From contig JARJHS010000007.1 in the NCBI GenBank assembly GCA_029269725.1, positions 1 through 64,000 on the forward strand: DNA of 64,000 bases, read 5' to 3'. Shown here piece after piece: positions 62,863-64,000 of the stretch. A program made the translations under genes and the position numbers. Within the stretch, counting starts at the first letter, position 1; the number at the start of each line of letters is the position of its first letter. The notes beneath the pieces are model-generated. The model worked only from the letters and a program-made list of their open reading frames with translations. It was not told the origin of the DNA and searched no databases. This stretch comes from Pollutibacter soli (GTDB lineage Bacteria > Bacteroidota > Bacteroidia > Chitinophagales > Chitinophagaceae).

Positions 62863-64000
62863 ATGAGAAAAGTAATAAAGGCTTTATTCATTTTATTGCT
62901 TGTCGCCGCAGATGTTTATTTTGCAGATGCTCAGCAACCACAATTCAGTGTACAGATTGATGAAAAAGTACATCATTTCGGTCCGGCCTATGGATTAACA
63001 CAGGATCAGCAGGGATATATGTGGTTTGGGAGTTTTACAAAAGGACTGATCAGGTACAACGGAAAAGATTTTAAATATTTCCGTCACGCTCCGGAAAACG
63101 CAAACTCGCCAGGAAGCAATATCATCGTTTCAATGGCTGTTGATTCTTCTGGTATGATCTGGCTGGCGTTGTTTGGTGCAGGTGTTGACAGGTATAATCC
63201 GGCGACCAATACATTTACACATTTCAATTTTAGTCAGACTGATACCAACACCATCAGTTCAGATACAGTACTATCTGTTACGGCTGTACGAAATGGCGGT
63301 TTATTTATTGGTTCTTACGGTGGCGTGGACACATTCAATACGGCGACAGGAAAATTCAACAGATTTAGAAGAGAGATCAACGGAAAGCCTGTTAAAAATG
63401 AGTTCAAAACATTTAAAGTTTACGAAGATAAAAATGGTGAGATATGGTCAACGGCAGGTGATCTTTTCGAAGGTAAGCCTTCCGATAGTGGGGGTTTGTT
63501 CCGATACAATCCATCTACACGAAAGCATACTTTCTACACGGCTGATCCAAAAAATCCGGAGAGCCTGATTAATCCTAATGTATTCGCATTCTTTGAAGAT
63601 AGTCGTGGTAATTTCTGGATCGGATCAAAAGGAAATGGCCTGCATACACTTGATCGCAATACCGGGAAATTCACTCGTTATCTCTATGATTCTTTGCACC
63701 GGGAAAAATTAAGCCGGCCTCCGGTTTCTTTAAAAGATAGCAGCGACTTTATCAGTTTTATAAATGAAGATCATGCCGGAAAGCTTTGGATTGGTTCAGT
63801 TGATAACGGAATCAACTGGTATGATCCGGCAACAAAACAGCTTTATCATTATGGTTCTCTCAGAGAAAAAAAAATACAATCGGATTTCAATAAGGATACG
63901 CTTACCGGCTACAAAGAAACCGGATCATTTCGCTTTTTTCTTTCGAAGGACAGTCTCACCTGGATTACAGGAATGTCTGGAAACATTTACCTGGTCAGTT
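62863..64000 (+). CDS. Propeller-domain two-component sensor (partial, runs off the window)
   Basis: The frame starts at ATG 62863 with a signal peptide (ALFILLLVAADVYFADAQ) and stays open to the window edge (379 codons seen). Reg_prop blades are clear: AYGLTQDQQGYMWFGSFTKG, GMIWLALFGAGVDRYNP, GNFWIGSKGNGLHTLDRNTG and GKLWIGSVDNGINWYDP. By comparison with neighbours the missing part should hold more blades, a Y_Y_Y domain, a membrane segment and the kinase core. It follows the TPR kinase by 43 bp on the same strand. Confidence 0.85.
   Translation, partial: MRKVIKALFILLLVAADVYFADAQQPQFSVQIDEKVHHFGPAYGLTQDQQGYMWFGSFTKGLIRYNGKDFKYFRHAPENANSPGSNIIVSMAVDSSGMIWLALFGAGVDRYNPATNTFTHFNFSQTDTNTISSDTVLSVTAVRNGGLFIGSYGGVDTFNTATGKFNRFRREINGKPVKNEFKTFKVYEDKNGEIWSTAGDLFEGKPSDSGGLFRYNPSTRKHTFYTADPKNPESLINPNVFAFFEDSRGNFWIGSKGNGLHTLDRNTGKFTRYLYDSLHREKLSRPPVSLKDSSDFISFINEDHAGKLWIGSVDNGINWYDPATKQLYHYGSLREKKIQSDFNKDTLTGYKETGSFRFFLSKDSLTWITGMSGNIYLVS

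Overview
The window looks like a chromosomal segment of a Bacteroidota bacterium, most likely the Chitinophagaceae/Chitinophagia branch. The reasons are several DUF-type families typical of that phylum (DUF4920, DUF4421, DUF4260), Reg_prop/Y_Y_Y 'propeller' histidine kinases, a LytTR regulator, near-absent Shine-Dalgarno signals, TAnnTTTG-type -7 promoter elements and a moderate-GC genome with many short palindromic repeats. No rRNA, tRNA, CRISPR array or complete insertion sequence was recognised.

Layout. 0-3.4 kb: two hypothetical genes and an internally duplicated DoxX-like membrane protein. 3.47-4.37 kb: a gene-free block of six alternating hairpins in about 290-bp tandem units, bounded by a perfect 15-bp inverted repeat. 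4.4-6.2 kb: an intracellular clan-CD (gingipain/CHAT-like) protease candidate overlapping a small OB-like protein. 6.3-18.8 kb: housekeeping and envelope genes (GNAT, secreted esterase, mgsA, recA, DUF4920, an ECF sigma factor with a membrane partner, ArsC/Spx-like protein, pcrA/uvrD, a YCII-like protein, a CsgG-like and a DUF4421 protein). 19-27.4 kb: an NmrA-like oxidoreductase, an FtsX/MacB-type permease, a gene remnant, a 50-residue protein, a DUF4143 ATPase, a glycine-rich protein, and a restriction-modification locus whose C5 methyltransferase is frameshifted while the HNH nuclease is open. 27.4-30.4 kb: small or hypothetical genes.

30.5-64 kb is a signalling region. It holds a propeller kinase, a LytTR response regulator next to a TPR/HisKA_2 kinase, a 1776-residue kinase with an NTF2-like N-terminus and seven tandem sensor modules, two FIST proteins followed by a soluble kinase, two more propeller kinases, a TPR kinase and a further propeller gene cut by the window edge. 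Most share one DHp/CA cassette (EKMASLGELTAGIAHEIQ; FQPFFTTKPTGQGTGLG), so they are paralogues. Apart from the LytTR protein no receiver domain is present, so the outputs must be encoded elsewhere. Two neighbouring ORFs (59.7-60.8 kb) are clean in-frame internal-deletion remnants of an M20 amidohydrolase and a TPR kinase.

The most unusual theme is repeats. Gene-free gaps carry heptanucleotide arrays (NNAACGN and related), 40-42 bp perfect or near-perfect palindromes centred on ATGCAT, and CCTGCC/GGCAGG hairpins. The same sequences occur in frame inside two of the kinase genes, always in a variable loop (between the two DHp helices, or after the N-box of the ATPase domain). This suggests that intergenic repeats are being recruited as protein linkers, comparable to the palindromic elements known from Rickettsia genes.
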